Shown here one piece after another: positions 1 to 7,317 of a stretch of 14,787 nt of DNA (positions are counted from its first letter, which is position 1; each line of letters starts with the position of its first letter). The translations under genes and the position numbers were made by a program. A model generated the notes under the pieces. It was not told where the DNA came from and searched no databases. It saw nothing but the letters and a program-made list of their open reading frames with translations. Source of the stretch: Massiliimalia sp964370215 (GTDB lineage: Bacteria > Bacillota > Clostridia > Oscillospirales > Ruminococcaceae); the NCBI GenBank assembly GCA_964370215.1, contig CAYJIM010000058.1, forward strand, positions 1 through 14,787, written 5' to 3'.

Positions 1-13
1 TCATCCGTCTTTT

Positions 14-1258
14 TTAGGTATGATAGATGGTATAGGTGTTTTTACCACTCCGTTTGGACTGATATAGGGCCTTGTCGGCGTGCTCATACAGCGTTTTAAA
101 GTCTTGTCCATGTTGTGGCGCCATGGCAATGCCGATGCTGATGCTGATGGTGATGTGGACACGCTCCTGCTTTTCGACTGAAAACGGGATGTTGATGTCC
201 CGACAAAGTGCTGCTGCTTTATGTTCAATGAGCGTGAGATCAGATACATTTTTTACAAAGATGACAAATTCGTCTCCACCCAAGCGGCCGATGATGTCGC
301 CTTCCCGAAAAATGCCGGTAATGCGCTTGGCGAGGAAAACCAGCACTTTGTCGCCAAACGGATGTCCCTTGGTATCGTTGATACGCTTGAAATCATCAAT
401 ATCGAAAATGAACAGCGCACCGGTTTCAACCTGCTCCAACGTCTGTTGGATTTTGGTTTCAGCGGCAATTTTATTATAGACATCCACTAAGGGATCTCGT
501 TCCGCTTTGTTTTTAATGCGCAAAAGCTCTGATTGTTGTTGCTCTACTGTTTGTTGTAGCTGATCCGATTTGTCCTTGTACCCGTGCAGATAATCGAATC
601 GGATGAGTAAGATTAAAGCAAGCGTGACGACCAACAGCCAAGTCAGTGGCGCGATGAGTTGATGCAGGGGTAGATAGACAGGATCAAAGGTATCGGCATA
701 ACCGTAAATGAAGGAGTTGACCGTCAAATAAATGAGGGCAACCAACAAAAAGCCAAGTACAAAGAGGGTTTGTTCTTTACTTTGGTTGATGATCTTTAAA
801 AATCGGCTGGGCACAAAATAGCACACCGAGATGGCGATGAGCATACAGACAAGCCATGCCAAGTCGATGTTGAAGTGTAAGGCAAAGTGGTCATGGACAA
901 TGTAGGAAATGGTGGTGCCGGAAAACAGTGCAGAGGAAGCGACCGTGATCGACTCAATGCAGACAAAATAAATCGTTGCCAAAAAGGAATACATCAAAAT
1001 GCCCCAAAAACTATTTTTGAAAAGCAGGGACAATTCTATAATACTGCCGAGTAACACCAAAAGATAGACAATGGTGGGGGCTTGGTTGAACCCGTAGACA
1101 ATCGCACTCAGCACCACGCTGTTGAGCAGTGCGGTGACATAAAGACTTGCTTTGCCAAATCTTGTTGCGGTAAAGACGTTGCTACAGATTTTTAAAAACA
1201 TGACATTGGTGACAAGGCAAAATGCAAAGTAAACAGTTGTTAGAATTGCAATGGTCAT
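14..1258 (-). CDS. Membrane-anchored diguanylate cyclase (GGDEF)
   Basis: Predicted to make cyclic di-GMP from two GTP at the inner face of the membrane. The 414-residue protein has a hydrophobic N-terminal half (residues 1 to about 220, roughly six or seven membrane segments, no recognised sensor family). A Gln/Lys-rich coiled-coil linker (about 225-255) and a C-terminal GGDEF domain (about 255-412) follow. The active-site GGDEF is intact at 327-331. The metal-binding region around FDIDDFKRIND (285-295) is present. An inhibitory I-site RxxD (R318-D321) sits five residues before GGDEF, so product inhibition is expected. No EAL or HD-GYP domain is present. The start chosen is the ATG at 1258, because AGGAGG lies six bases upstream; the frame stays open upstream but has no ribosome site. 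It lies 159 bases after tgt, beyond a terminator and with its own promoter, so it is probably not in the queuosine operon. The signal it senses cannot be told. Confidence 0.9.
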   Translation of the reverse strand: MTIAILTTVYFAFCLVTNVMFLKICSNVFTATRFGKASLYVTALLNSVVLSAIVYGFNQAPTIVYLLVLLGSIIELSLLFKNSFWGILMYSFLATIYFVCIESITVASSALFSGTTISYIVHDHFALHFNIDLAWLVCMLIAISVCYFVPSRFLKIINQSKEQTLFVLGFLLVALIYLTVNSFIYGYADTFDPVYLPLHQLIAPLTWLLVVTLALILLIRFDYLHGYKDKSDQLQQTVEQQQSELLRIKNKAERDPLVDVYNKIAAETKIQQTLEQVETGALFIFDIDDFKRINDTKGHPFGDKVLVFLAKRITGIFREGDIIGRLGGDEFVIFVKNVSDLTLIEHKAAALCRDINIPFSVEKQERVHITISISIGIAMAPQHGQDFKTLYEHADKALYQSKRSGKNTYTIYHT

Positions 1259-1298
1259 GATAAACCTCCTAACATCAAAGTGTTGTTCGTATACCGTT

Positions 1299-1327
1299 AT
1301 CATAGCATATTTGTGACAAGATTTCAA
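1299..1327 (-). promoter_or_regulatory. Sigma-A type promoter of the diguanylate cyclase gene
   Basis: Read on the minus strand, TTGAAA (1327-1322) is followed after 17 bases by TATGAT (1304-1299). A start near 1292 would give a leader of about 34 bases that carries the AGGAGG ribosome site. It lies just beyond the tgt terminator, which supports independent transcription. Confidence 0.6.
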
Positions 1328-1346
1328 GTTAATTGTAATATTATGG

Positions 1347-1405
1347 AAAAAATAAATCGAATCACCAAACCCGCAGGGGGTTTATCCCACGGGTTTGGTG
1401 ATTCG
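1347..1405 (-). terminator. Rho-independent terminator after tgt
   Basis: A 16-bp perfect stem (1358-1373 with 1390-1405; CGAATCACCAAACCCG and its complement) closes a 16-base loop that can pair further through G and C runs. On the minus strand it is followed by ATTTATTTTTT. It starts 12 bases after the tgt stop codon and ends the queA-tgt transcript. Confidence 0.9.
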
Positions 1406-1417
1406 TTCCAAATGATG

Positions 1418-2551
1418 TTAAATACGGGTATCGAGCAATGGTACATATTGTTCTTTGAATTGGTCAAAGGTATCATTTTCCAAACTTTCACGGATTTTTT
1501 CCATGAGGGTGTTGTAAAAATAGAGGTTGTGCATGACCGCCAACCGCATCCCGAGCATTTCGTGGGATTTGAAAAGATGGCGAAGATAAGCGCGGGAATG
1601 GTTTTGGCAGGTGGGGCAGCCGCACTCTTCATCAATCGGCAACAGGTCATCGGCATATTTTGCATTCATGATATTGCGGATACCACTCCAGGTATTGACA
1701 TGTCCATGACGGGCGTTGCGGCTCGGCATGACACAGTCAAACAGATCCACCCCACGGCTGACCGCCTCAATGATATTGCAAGGGGTACCGACCCCCATGA
1801 GGTAGCGTGGTTTGTCTGCCGGCATGTGCGGCAGTACGGTGTCCAATACACGGTACATGTCTTTGGTGGGCTCACCGACGGCAAGACCGCCGATGGCATA
1901 ACCGTCCAGATCCAATTTTGCAATCTCTTTCATGTGTTCGATCCGCAGATCCTCAAAGGTGCACCCTTGGTTGATCCCGAAGAGCATTTGTTTTGGGTTT
2001 AAGGTGTCGGGCAGTGCGTTTAAGCGATCCATTTCGTTTTTGCAACGCACAAGCCAACGGGTGGTACGTGCACAGGATTGCTTGGCGTACTCATAGGTAG
2101 CAGGGTTTTCCACACATTCATCAAACGCCATGGCAATGGTGGAACCGAGGTTCGATTGGATCTGCATACTTTCTTCCGGCCCCATAAAGATGCGTTTGCC
2201 GTCGACATGGGAGGCAAAGGTCACCCCTTCCTCTGCAATGGTGCGCAGTCCCGAAAGGGAAAATACCTGAAACCCACCGCTGTCGGTGAGGATGGGCTTT
2301 TGCCAACCCATAAAGGCGTGTAGTCCACCCAGTTTGCGGATGAGGGCATCACCGGGACGTACATGGAGGTGGTAGGTGTTGCACAGTTCGACTTGGCATT
2401 TCAACTGATCGTTCAAATCATAGGAGGAAATGCCCCCCTTGATGGCAGCAGAGGTGCCGACGTTCATAAAGGCAGGGAGTTGTACGGTGCCGTGTACCGT
2501 TTCAAAAGTACCACGTCGGGCAGCACCTTGGCTTGTTTGTAAGGTATACAT
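1418..2551 (-). CDS. tgt: Queuine tRNA-ribosyltransferase (tRNA-guanine transglycosylase)
   Basis: Exchanges guanine 34 in the anticodon of GUN tRNAs (Asp, Asn, His, Tyr) for preQ1, the entry step of queuosine into tRNA. The 377-residue length is normal for bacterial Tgt. Visible hallmarks are TDSGGFQVFSL (89-99) with the substrate-binding Asp90, GGLAVGEP (221-228) and GVDLFDCVMPSRNARHG (267-283) carrying the nucleophilic Asp. The structural zinc site is Cys310, Cys312, Cys315 and His341, in the same spacing as the Zymomonas enzyme. The ATG at 2551 is preceded by AGGAAAGGA; a TTG six codons upstream is in frame but lies in that ribosome site. It is 27 bases downstream of queA, which acts next in the pathway, so the two form an operon. 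No genes for preQ1 synthesis (queC, D, E, F) are in the window, so the cell may make it elsewhere or salvage it. Confidence 0.97.
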   Translation of the reverse strand: MYTLQTSQGAARRGTFETVHGTVQLPAFMNVGTSAAIKGGISSYDLNDQLKCQVELCNTYHLHVRPGDALIRKLGGLHAFMGWQKPILTDSGGFQVFSLSGLRTIAEEGVTFASHVDGKRIFMGPEESMQIQSNLGSTIAMAFDECVENPATYEYAKQSCARTTRWLVRCKNEMDRLNALPDTLNPKQMLFGINQGCTFEDLRIEHMKEIAKLDLDGYAIGGLAVGEPTKDMYRVLDTVLPHMPADKPRYLMGVGTPCNIIEAVSRGVDLFDCVMPSRNARHGHVNTWSGIRNIMNAKYADDLLPIDEECGCPTCQNHSRAYLRHLFKSHEMLGMRLAVMHNLYFYNTLMEKIRESLENDTFDQFKEQYVPLLDTRI

Positions 2552-2578
2552 AAAAAGTCCTTTCCTCAAAAAGAGTGG

Positions 2579-3610
2579 TTAAAGAATGAGCATGGCGTCG
2601 CCAAACGAGAAGAAACGGTATTGATGGTCGACCGCATAGCGGTAGGCTTGCATCGTCTGTTCATAGCCGTGAAAGGCGGAAACCAGCATGATGAGCGTGC
2701 TTTCCGGCAGGTGGAAGTTGGTGATCAAGCCATCCAACACCTTGAATTCATAACCGGGGTAGATGAAAATATCGGTAAAGCCCTCGCTTTCGACCAATTT
2801 CCCCTCACGGGTAGCGATGGTTTCAAGGGTGCGACAGGTGGTGGTGCCCACCCCGATGACACGGCCCCCATGTTGTTTGGTCTTTAAAATGAGATCTACC
2901 GTTTGCTGTGGCAGGTAGTAATGCTCGGCGTGCATTTTGTGATCGGTGATGTCATCTGCTTTGACGGGACGAAAGGTTCCAAGTCCCACATGAAGGGTGA
3001 CGGTGGCAAGTCCCACCCCTTTTTGTTGCAGACGGTGGAGCAGTTCGGGGGTGAAGTGCAGTCCGGCAGTGGGGGCGGCGGCAGAACCGACCTGTCCGCT
3101 GTCGGCATACACCGTTTGATACCGCCCTTGATCTTTGAGCACCTCGGTGATGTAAGGGGGCAACGGCATCTGACCGATTTGCTCAAGGATGCTGTAAAAG
3201 TGACCGTCGCACTGGAATTCGATGAGGCGATTGCCGTCCTCTTGTACCTCGATGATGGTGCCGGTCAGCAATCCATCAGCAAAGGAAATAACGGTGCCCA
3301 CCTTGGCTTTTTTACCGGGCTTTACCAACGTTTCCCACACCATGTGGCGATGTTCACGCAATAGCAACAGTTCAATGACCGCCCCTGTCCCACGTTTCAG
3401 TCCAAACAAGCGTGCAGGGAGGACTTTAGAGGTGTTGACCACCAACAGATCTCCTGCACGTAGCAGATCGATCAGATCGCTAAAATAATGGTCGGTGCGC
3501 TCGAAGGTTCCTTTTTTCAGAGACAATAATCTCGATTGGTCACGTGGCTCTACCGGCGTTTGGGCGATGAGCGCCTCCGGTAGATCAAAATAAAAATCAT
3601 TTGTTTTCAA
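2579..3610 (-). CDS. queA: S-adenosylmethionine:tRNA ribosyltransferase-isomerase
   Basis: Transfers and isomerises the ribosyl part of S-adenosylmethionine onto preQ1-modified tRNA, giving epoxyqueuosine. The 343 residues cover the full family length. Family signatures are SKVLPARLFGLK (61-72), ETLVKPGKK (93-101), GSAAAPTAGLHFT (175-187), HVGLGTFRPV (207-216), MHAEHY (226-231), GVGTTTCRTLE (253-263) and NFHLPESTLIMLVSAF (298-313). The start is inferred as TTG at 3610, because the product then begins KTNDFYFDLP like other QueA proteins and an AAGAGG element lies about ten bases before it. The open frame runs 79 codons further but that part has no QueA similarity. The segment before GSAAAPTAG (YADSGQV) seems two or three residues longer than usual. 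It is first gene of the queA-tgt operon. Confidence 0.96.
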   Translation of the reverse strand: MKTNDFYFDLPEALIAQTPVEPRDQSRLLSLKKGTFERTDHYFSDLIDLLRAGDLLVVNTSKVLPARLFGLKRGTGAVIELLLLREHRHMVWETLVKPGKKAKVGTVISFADGLLTGTIIEVQEDGNRLIEFQCDGHFYSILEQIGQMPLPPYITEVLKDQGRYQTVYADSGQVGSAAAPTAGLHFTPELLHRLQQKGVGLATVTLHVGLGTFRPVKADDITDHKMHAEHYYLPQQTVDLILKTKQHGGRVIGVGTTTCRTLETIATREGKLVESEGFTDIFIYPGYEFKVLDGLITNFHLPESTLIMLVSAFHGYEQTMQAYRYAVDHQYRFFSFGDAMLIL

Positions 3611-3754
3611 TGGATTCGACCTCTTTCTGAAAAACAATCCCTGATCCATCATCAATAAAAAATAGAAAAGGGAACAAATTTGAAGAAATGACATAGAATG
3701 GAAGGAAGACCTGTTCCGATCCTGTGAAAAGCAACGAGAATGTGATAAAATGAA

Positions 3755-3783
3755 TTGACATCTTAGCAGAATGGTGGTAGAAT
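3755..3783 (+). promoter_or_regulatory. Sigma-A promoter of the lysine riboswitch-asd-dapA-dapB transcript
   Basis: A perfect TTGACA (3755-3760), a 17-base spacer and TAGAAT (3778-3783) make a near-consensus promoter. The expected start, near 3790, falls exactly at the 5' strand of riboswitch helix P1. It lies between queA and asd, about 145 bases upstream of the queA start. Confidence 0.85.
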
Positions 3784-3790
3784 AAAATAA

Positions 3791-3963
3791 GAACCGGATA
3801 GAGGTCGCAAAACTCATCAGTAGCGACAGGGCGTCTTCCACAGACAAAGCCTTGGTGTGAAAGGGTGTTTTGCCGAAGGGGATGACGCTGTGGAACGTTG
3901 CCGCCTGAGACCATGTCGAATAGGCATGGGATTGTCATCGTACCAGATGGGGAGCTACCGTTT
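3791..3963 (+). promoter_or_regulatory. Lysine riboswitch (L box) aptamer
   Basis: The leader of asd carries the conserved pieces of the lysine aptamer in the right order: ATAGAGGTCGCAAAACTC (3798-3815), then GTAG, then GAAAGGGTGTTTTGCCGAAG (3859-3878), TTGCCGCCTGAGACCATG (3898-3915), GGGATTGTCAT (3928-3938) and GGGGAGCTACCG (3949-3960). Helix P1 can form between CGGATAG (3795-3801, one bulged A) and CTACCG (3955-3960). A terminator hairpin follows at 4028. High lysine is therefore expected to stop transcription before asd, dapA and dapB, all lysine-pathway genes. The identity rests on recognised motifs and on context. Confidence 0.9.
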
Positions 3964-3975
3964 CTGTATAGACTT

Positions 3976-4004
3976 ATTGTATCATTTGTAGGTCTTGCAG
4001 TCAA
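3976..4004 (-). promoter_or_regulatory. Probable sigma-A promoter of queA-tgt
   Basis: On the minus strand TTGACT (4004-3999) is followed, after exactly 17 bases, by TACAAT (3981-3976). The start would be near 3969, giving queA a leader of about 360 bases that is complementary to the whole lysine aptamer. I see no better promoter nearer to queA. The assignment is inferred from the hexamers only. Confidence 0.6.
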
Positions 4005-4027
4005 CTTTTCCATTATAGTACAAAGTG

Positions 4028-4056
4028 AACCGGTTTTCAACCGGTTTTTTATTTTA
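4028..4056 (+). terminator. Riboswitch-controlled terminator before asd
   Basis: AACCGGTT (4028-4035), a three-base loop TTC, and a second AACCGGTT (4039-4046) form an 8-bp stem, followed by TTTTATTTTA. It stands between the lysine aptamer and asd. The same AACCGG occurs at 3792-3797 in the 5' strand of P1 and could pair with either CCGGTT of this stem, a plausible antiterminator when lysine is absent. Confidence 0.85.
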
Positions 4057-4108
4057 TTGCTGTGCTTTTTTAAAATCGGACAGTATTTCAAACATGGAGG
4101 TATTTACA

Positions 4109-5188
4109 ATGAAACAATGGAATGTAGGAATCATCGGCGCCACCGGTATGGTAGGGCAACGCTTTGCAACTTTGCTTGAAAACCACCCGTGGTTTCATGT
4201 CACTACCCTCGCGGCTTCTGCACGCAGTGCAGGCAAAACCTATCGCGATGCCGTGGGTGCACGCTGGGCAATGGAAGTGCCAATGCCAGCTGCCATGGCG
4301 GATATGGTTATTTTGGATGCCACTGCCGACATCGCACGCATTGCAGGGGAAGTGGACTTTGTCTTCTGTGCAGTCGATATGAAAAAAGATGAAATCAAAG
4401 CCTTGGAAGAAGCGTATGCCAAAGCAGAGTGTCCTGTTGTTTCCAACAACTCGGCACACCGCCACACCAAAGATGTACCGATGATTGTACCGGAAATCAA
4501 CGACGATCACACCGACATCATTGCGGCACAGCGCACCCGTCTTGGCACCAAAAAAGGCTTTATCGCCGTCAAATCCAACTGCTCGCTACAAAGCTATGTA
4601 CCGGCGTTGCACCCATTGATGGAATATGAAATTGACAAGGTGCTGGCTTGCACCTATCAAGCCATTTCCGGTGCCGGTAAAACCTTTGAAACATGGCCTG
4701 AAATGGTGGATAACCTCATTCCGTTCATCGGGGGCGAGGAAGAAAAATCGGAGCAAGAACCACTGAAATTGTGGGGCAAGGTAGCGGGTGACCAAATTGT
4801 CAATGCCGAAGGGCCTTCCATCACCACTCAGTGTTTGCGTGTTCCTGTTACCGACGGACATACTGCGGCAGTGTTCGTATCCTTTAAAAACCCACCGTCC
4901 ATTGAAACAATCAAAGAAAAATGGGCAACCTTTCAAGGGGCGGCACAAACTTTGGAACTGCCAAGTGCACCAAAACAATTCCTCCATTATTTTGAAGAGG
5001 ATAACCGTCCACAAATCAAAACCGAAAGAAATCTTGAAAATGGGATGGCGGTTTCCATCGGACGTTTGCGTCCCGATAGCCAATATGACGTGAAATTTGT
5101 CTGCATGTCCCACAACACCTTGCGCGGTGCTGCGGGTGGGGCAGTGCTACTTGCAGAATTGTTGGCGGCAAAAGGATATATGAACTAA
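4109..5188 (+). CDS. asd: Aspartate-semialdehyde dehydrogenase (archaeal/fungal-type)
   Basis: Reduces aspartyl phosphate to aspartate-4-semialdehyde with NADPH, the branch point toward lysine/diaminopimelate, methionine and threonine. The 359-residue protein starts with the nucleotide-binding GATGMVGQRF (10-19). The catalytic cysteine is Cys158 in KSNCSLQSY and the catalytic histidine is His251 in DGHTAAVF. The phrases SNNSAHR (112-118), VPEIN (127-131) and RVPVTDGH (244-251) are those of the longer enzyme class found in archaea, fungi and some bacteria, not the shorter class typical of Bacillus. The ATG at 4109 has GGAGG eight bases upstream; an in-frame start at 4025 would lie inside the terminator hairpin. 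It is first gene after the lysine riboswitch, and dapA follows after 60 bases with no terminator. Confidence 0.96.
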   Translation: MKQWNVGIIGATGMVGQRFATLLENHPWFHVTTLAASARSAGKTYRDAVGARWAMEVPMPAAMADMVILDATADIARIAGEVDFVFCAVDMKKDEIKALEEAYAKAECPVVSNNSAHRHTKDVPMIVPEINDDHTDIIAAQRTRLGTKKGFIAVKSNCSLQSYVPALHPLMEYEIDKVLACTYQAISGAGKTFETWPEMVDNLIPFIGGEEEKSEQEPLKLWGKVAGDQIVNAEGPSITTQCLRVPVTDGHTAAVFVSFKNPPSIETIKEKWATFQGAAQTLELPSAPKQFLHYFEEDNRPQIKTERNLENGMAVSIGRLRPDSQYDVKFVCMSHNTLRGAAGGAVLLAELLAAKGYMN

Positions 5189-5248
5189 TCCATCACGACC
5201 TATCACCATGATACATCAAAACAACTACAGAAAAAGGAGGCACATGGG

Positions 5249-6136
5249 ATGAAAAAGAGATTATTTAGTGGGAGTGGCGTTGCCATTGTCACACCGATGA
5301 ATGCAGACGGGTCGGTGAACTTTGAAAAGTTGACCGAATTGCTTGAATTTCAAGTGCAAAATGGAACCGATGCGATCATCGTTTGCGGTACAACCGGTGA
5401 ATCGGCAGCGTTATCCGACGTGGAACACCGTGAAGTGATTCGTCACACCATCGCCTGCATCAACGGCAGAGTGCCTGTCATTGCAGGGACGGGTAGCAAC
5501 GACACCCGTTACTGTATTGAACTGTCCAAAGAAGCGGAAAAACTTGGGGCAGACGGTCTGCTACTCGTCACCCCTTACTACAACAAAGCCTCGCAAAAAG
5601 GCTTGATCAAACACTATTTTGCTGTTGCTGATGCGGTGAACATTCCGATGATCATCTATTCGGTACCGAGCAGAACCGGTGTCAACATTGCACCGAAAAC
5701 CTGTCTTGCACTCTCCAAACACAAAAATATTGTGGCGATCAAAGAAGCGAGCGGCAACATTTCACAGATCGCACAGATCAGACAACTGTGTGGAGATGAA
5801 CTGGATCTCTATTCCGGTAACGACGATCAGGCGTTTGTCGTCATGGCGTTGGGCGGTCGTGGGGTCATTTCGGTTTCGGCAAACATTCTGCCAAAAGAAA
5901 CCCACGACATGTGTCAGGCATTTTTGGATGGTGACATCGAAAAAAGTCGGGCGTTGCAACTGCAATATCTGAGTTTTTGCAATGCGCTGTTTTCGGATGT
6001 CAATCCCATCCCGATCAAAGAGGCAATGAACCAAAAGGGCATGAACGTGGGTCCTTGCCGTCTGCCGCTTTGCGAAATGGATGACGACAAAATTGAAGCG
6101 CTCAAAGAAGAAATGAAAGCGATTGGACTGCTCTAA
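5249..6136 (+). CDS. dapA: 4-hydroxy-tetrahydrodipicolinate synthase
   Basis: Condenses pyruvate with aspartate-4-semialdehyde, the first committed step to diaminopimelate (peptidoglycan) and lysine. The protein has 295 residues, normal for the family, and is an aldolase-type barrel. The pyruvate Schiff-base lysine is Lys165 in IVAIKEASGN. The catalytic triad corresponds to Thr48 (GTTGES, 47-52), Tyr111 (TPYYNK) and Tyr137 (IYSVPSRTG), with the substrate-binding Arg142. The ATG at 5249 lies eight bases after GGAGG; an upstream ATG at 5244 meets a stop after two codons. It is the second gene of the asd-dapA-dapB operon and uses the asd product directly, so the riboswitch is expected to govern it. 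Confidence 0.97.
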   Translation: MKKRLFSGSGVAIVTPMNADGSVNFEKLTELLEFQVQNGTDAIIVCGTTGESAALSDVEHREVIRHTIACINGRVPVIAGTGSNDTRYCIELSKEAEKLGADGLLLVTPYYNKASQKGLIKHYFAVADAVNIPMIIYSVPSRTGVNIAPKTCLALSKHKNIVAIKEASGNISQIAQIRQLCGDELDLYSGNDDQAFVVMALGGRGVISVSANILPKETHDMCQAFLDGDIEKSRALQLQYLSFCNALFSDVNPIPIKEAMNQKGMNVGPCRLPLCEMDDDKIEALKEEMKAIGLL

Positions 6137-6157
6137 TCACGGTATGAAATGAGAAAG

Positions 6158-6205
6158 CAAAAGGCGATTGCGGATCTTTGAAGATCTTTTAGCGATCGCC
6201 TTTTG
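6158..6205 (+). other. Intercistronic hairpin between dapA and dapB
   Basis: CAAAAGGCGATTGC (6158-6171) pairs with GCGATCGCCTTTTG (6192-6205), with one G-U pair. An inner stem GATCTT/AAGATC (6173-6178 with 6181-6186) caps it. After the stem come A residues, not a T run, so it is not a standard terminator on the plus strand. It may protect or process the mRNA, or lower dapB expression relative to dapA. Confidence 0.6.
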
Positions 6206-6228
6206 AAAAAGGAAGGAATGAAAGGTCT

Positions 6229-6978
6229 ATGACCAGAATACTGATCAGTGGTGCTTGTGGCAAAATGGGACGTGTCATTGCCCGTTGTGTCGAAGCAAGA
6301 GAGGATTGTACCGTCGCTTGTGGGGTGGATGCCTACCCAAACGGCACTTCAAATTTTCCAGTCACCAAACGCTATGACGAGGTGGTAGAGCAGGTGGATG
6401 TCATCATCGATTTTTCCAACCCTGCCGCTTTGGACGACCTGCTGGCATTTGCCACAGCAAAAAAAATCCCACTCGTTGCAGCAACCACAGGGTATGACAG
6501 CGAACAGATCGCGAAAATCAAGGAAGCGGCAAAGGTCATTCCGGTGTTTTTCTCCTTCAACATGTCTTTGGGGGTCAACTTGCTTGTCAATCTGGCAAAG
6601 CGCGCCACCGAGATTTTAGGGGATCAATTTGATATTGAAATCATTGAAAAGCATCACAACCAAAAAATTGACGCACCGAGTGGCACGGCACTCATGCTTG
6701 CCGATGGCATCAATGAAGTGTTGGACGGCAGTATGCGTTATGAATATGACCGCCACAGCAAGCGCCAAAAGCGCCCGAAACAGGAAATCGGCATCCACGC
6801 TGTTCGTGGTGGCACCATTGTGGGGGAACATGAAGTTATTTTTGCAGGCCATGACGAGATCATCAGTCTGTCCCACAAAGCGATGAGTAAAGAGATTTTT
6901 GCGGTTGGTAGCATCAATGCCGCTGTTTTTTTGGCAACAAAAGAACCTGGATTATATGACATGTCCCAAATGATATAA
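6229..6978 (+). CDS. dapB: 4-hydroxy-tetrahydrodipicolinate reductase
   Basis: Reduces the DapA product to tetrahydrodipicolinate with NAD(P)H. The 249-residue protein begins with a Rossmann loop GACGKMGR (8-15). The substrate-binding and catalytic segment EKHHNQKIDAPSGTALMLA (140-158) contains His142-His143 and Lys146, the counterparts of the E. coli catalytic His/Lys pair. FSFNMSLGVN (108-117) and the C-terminal HEVIFAGHDEIISLSHKA (201-218) are also family signatures. The start at 6229 is the only sensible ATG: one at 6218 stops after four codons. The ribosome site is irregular: GGAAGG stands 12 bases upstream and AAAGG only three, so translation may be modest. It is the last recognisable gene of the lysine operon, 92 bases after dapA across a hairpin. 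No clear terminator follows. Confidence 0.97.
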   Translation: MTRILISGACGKMGRVIARCVEAREDCTVACGVDAYPNGTSNFPVTKRYDEVVEQVDVIIDFSNPAALDDLLAFATAKKIPLVAATTGYDSEQIAKIKEAAKVIPVFFSFNMSLGVNLLVNLAKRATEILGDQFDIEIIEKHHNQKIDAPSGTALMLADGINEVLDGSMRYEYDRHSKRQKRPKQEIGIHAVRGGTIVGEHEVIFAGHDEIISLSHKAMSKEIFAVGSINAAVFLATKEPGLYDMSQMI

Positions 6979-7281
6979 GTGCCTTGTAAACACTGAAACA
7001 CGACACACCTACCGGCTGTTTTTGCCCAAAGCGGTGTTATCGTCAATCGGAATACATCAAGTATTCCTCAATCCGACGTCGTGCTTTGAACAAAATCATC
7101 TCGGTATTTCTTGTGTGCTTCAGCATTCACAAGACACTGGTTGCTCTGACCGTCAAAAACGACGAGACCGCATCGCTTTCGTTGGCGGCTACGTTTGTAA
7201 ATGGCAATGACGGTGTCGGCAGAGATAGAAAGTTTGTGGAAATTCACAACCGCAAAATGCCCCACAATACCCCTAAAAGCC
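6979..7281. other. Intergenic stretch between dapB and rplU promoter
   Basis: About 300 bases with no recognised gene. It holds a small inverted repeat GGAATAC/GTATTCC (7049-7055 with 7061-7067) flanked by two copies of TCAATC, and a short minus-strand reading frame described separately. I see no T-tailed hairpin that would end the dapB transcript. Confidence 0.5.
7068..7265 (-). CDS. Possible small uncharacterised protein or gene relic
   Basis: I do not recognise a family. From a GTG at 7265 (AGGGGT just upstream) the minus strand can encode 65 residues, VGHFAVVNFHK to HKKYRDDFVQSTTSD. The pattern suggests strand-helix-strand: a hydrophobic start, a helix around SADTVIAIYKRSRQRKR, then CGLVVFDG. 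The frame is open further upstream into the rplU promoter and, after the TGA at 7068, stays open again, as if a longer frame had been interrupted. It opposes both flanking genes, and no promoter or ortholog supports it. It may be non-coding or the remnant of a repeated intergenic element. Confidence 0.2.
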   Translation of the reverse strand: MGHFAVVNFHKLSISADTVIAIYKRSRQRKRCGLVVFDGQSNQCLVNAEAHKKYRDDFVQSTTSD

Positions 7282-7311
7282 TTGACAAACAGGGGCTGTT
7301 TGTGGTATAGT
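7282..7311 (+). promoter_or_regulatory. Promoter of rplU-prp-rpmA
   Basis: TTGACA (7282-7287), an 18-base spacer and TATAGT (7306-7311) form a strong sigma-A promoter. The start would be near 7318, opening the leader before rplU. Confidence 0.8.
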
Positions 7312-7317
7312 AGTAGA

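Noticed and set aside
1280..2002. 240-codon plus-strand frame opposite tgt
   Set aside because: It is antisense to a fully convincing tgt gene and contains the tgt terminator; its composition mirrors the opposite strand.
3611..3790. PreQ1 riboswitch before queA-tgt
   Set aside because: Queuosine genes can carry one, but I found no compact aptamer with the expected A-rich tail in front of queA.
3597..4091. Long minus-strand frame across the queA-asd spacer
   Set aside because: It overlaps the lysine riboswitch, its terminator and both promoters, has no family resemblance or ribosome site, and is better explained as a chance frame over structured DNA.
4586..5113. 175-codon minus-strand frame opposite asd
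   Set aside because: It is a shadow of asd with no motif or start signal.
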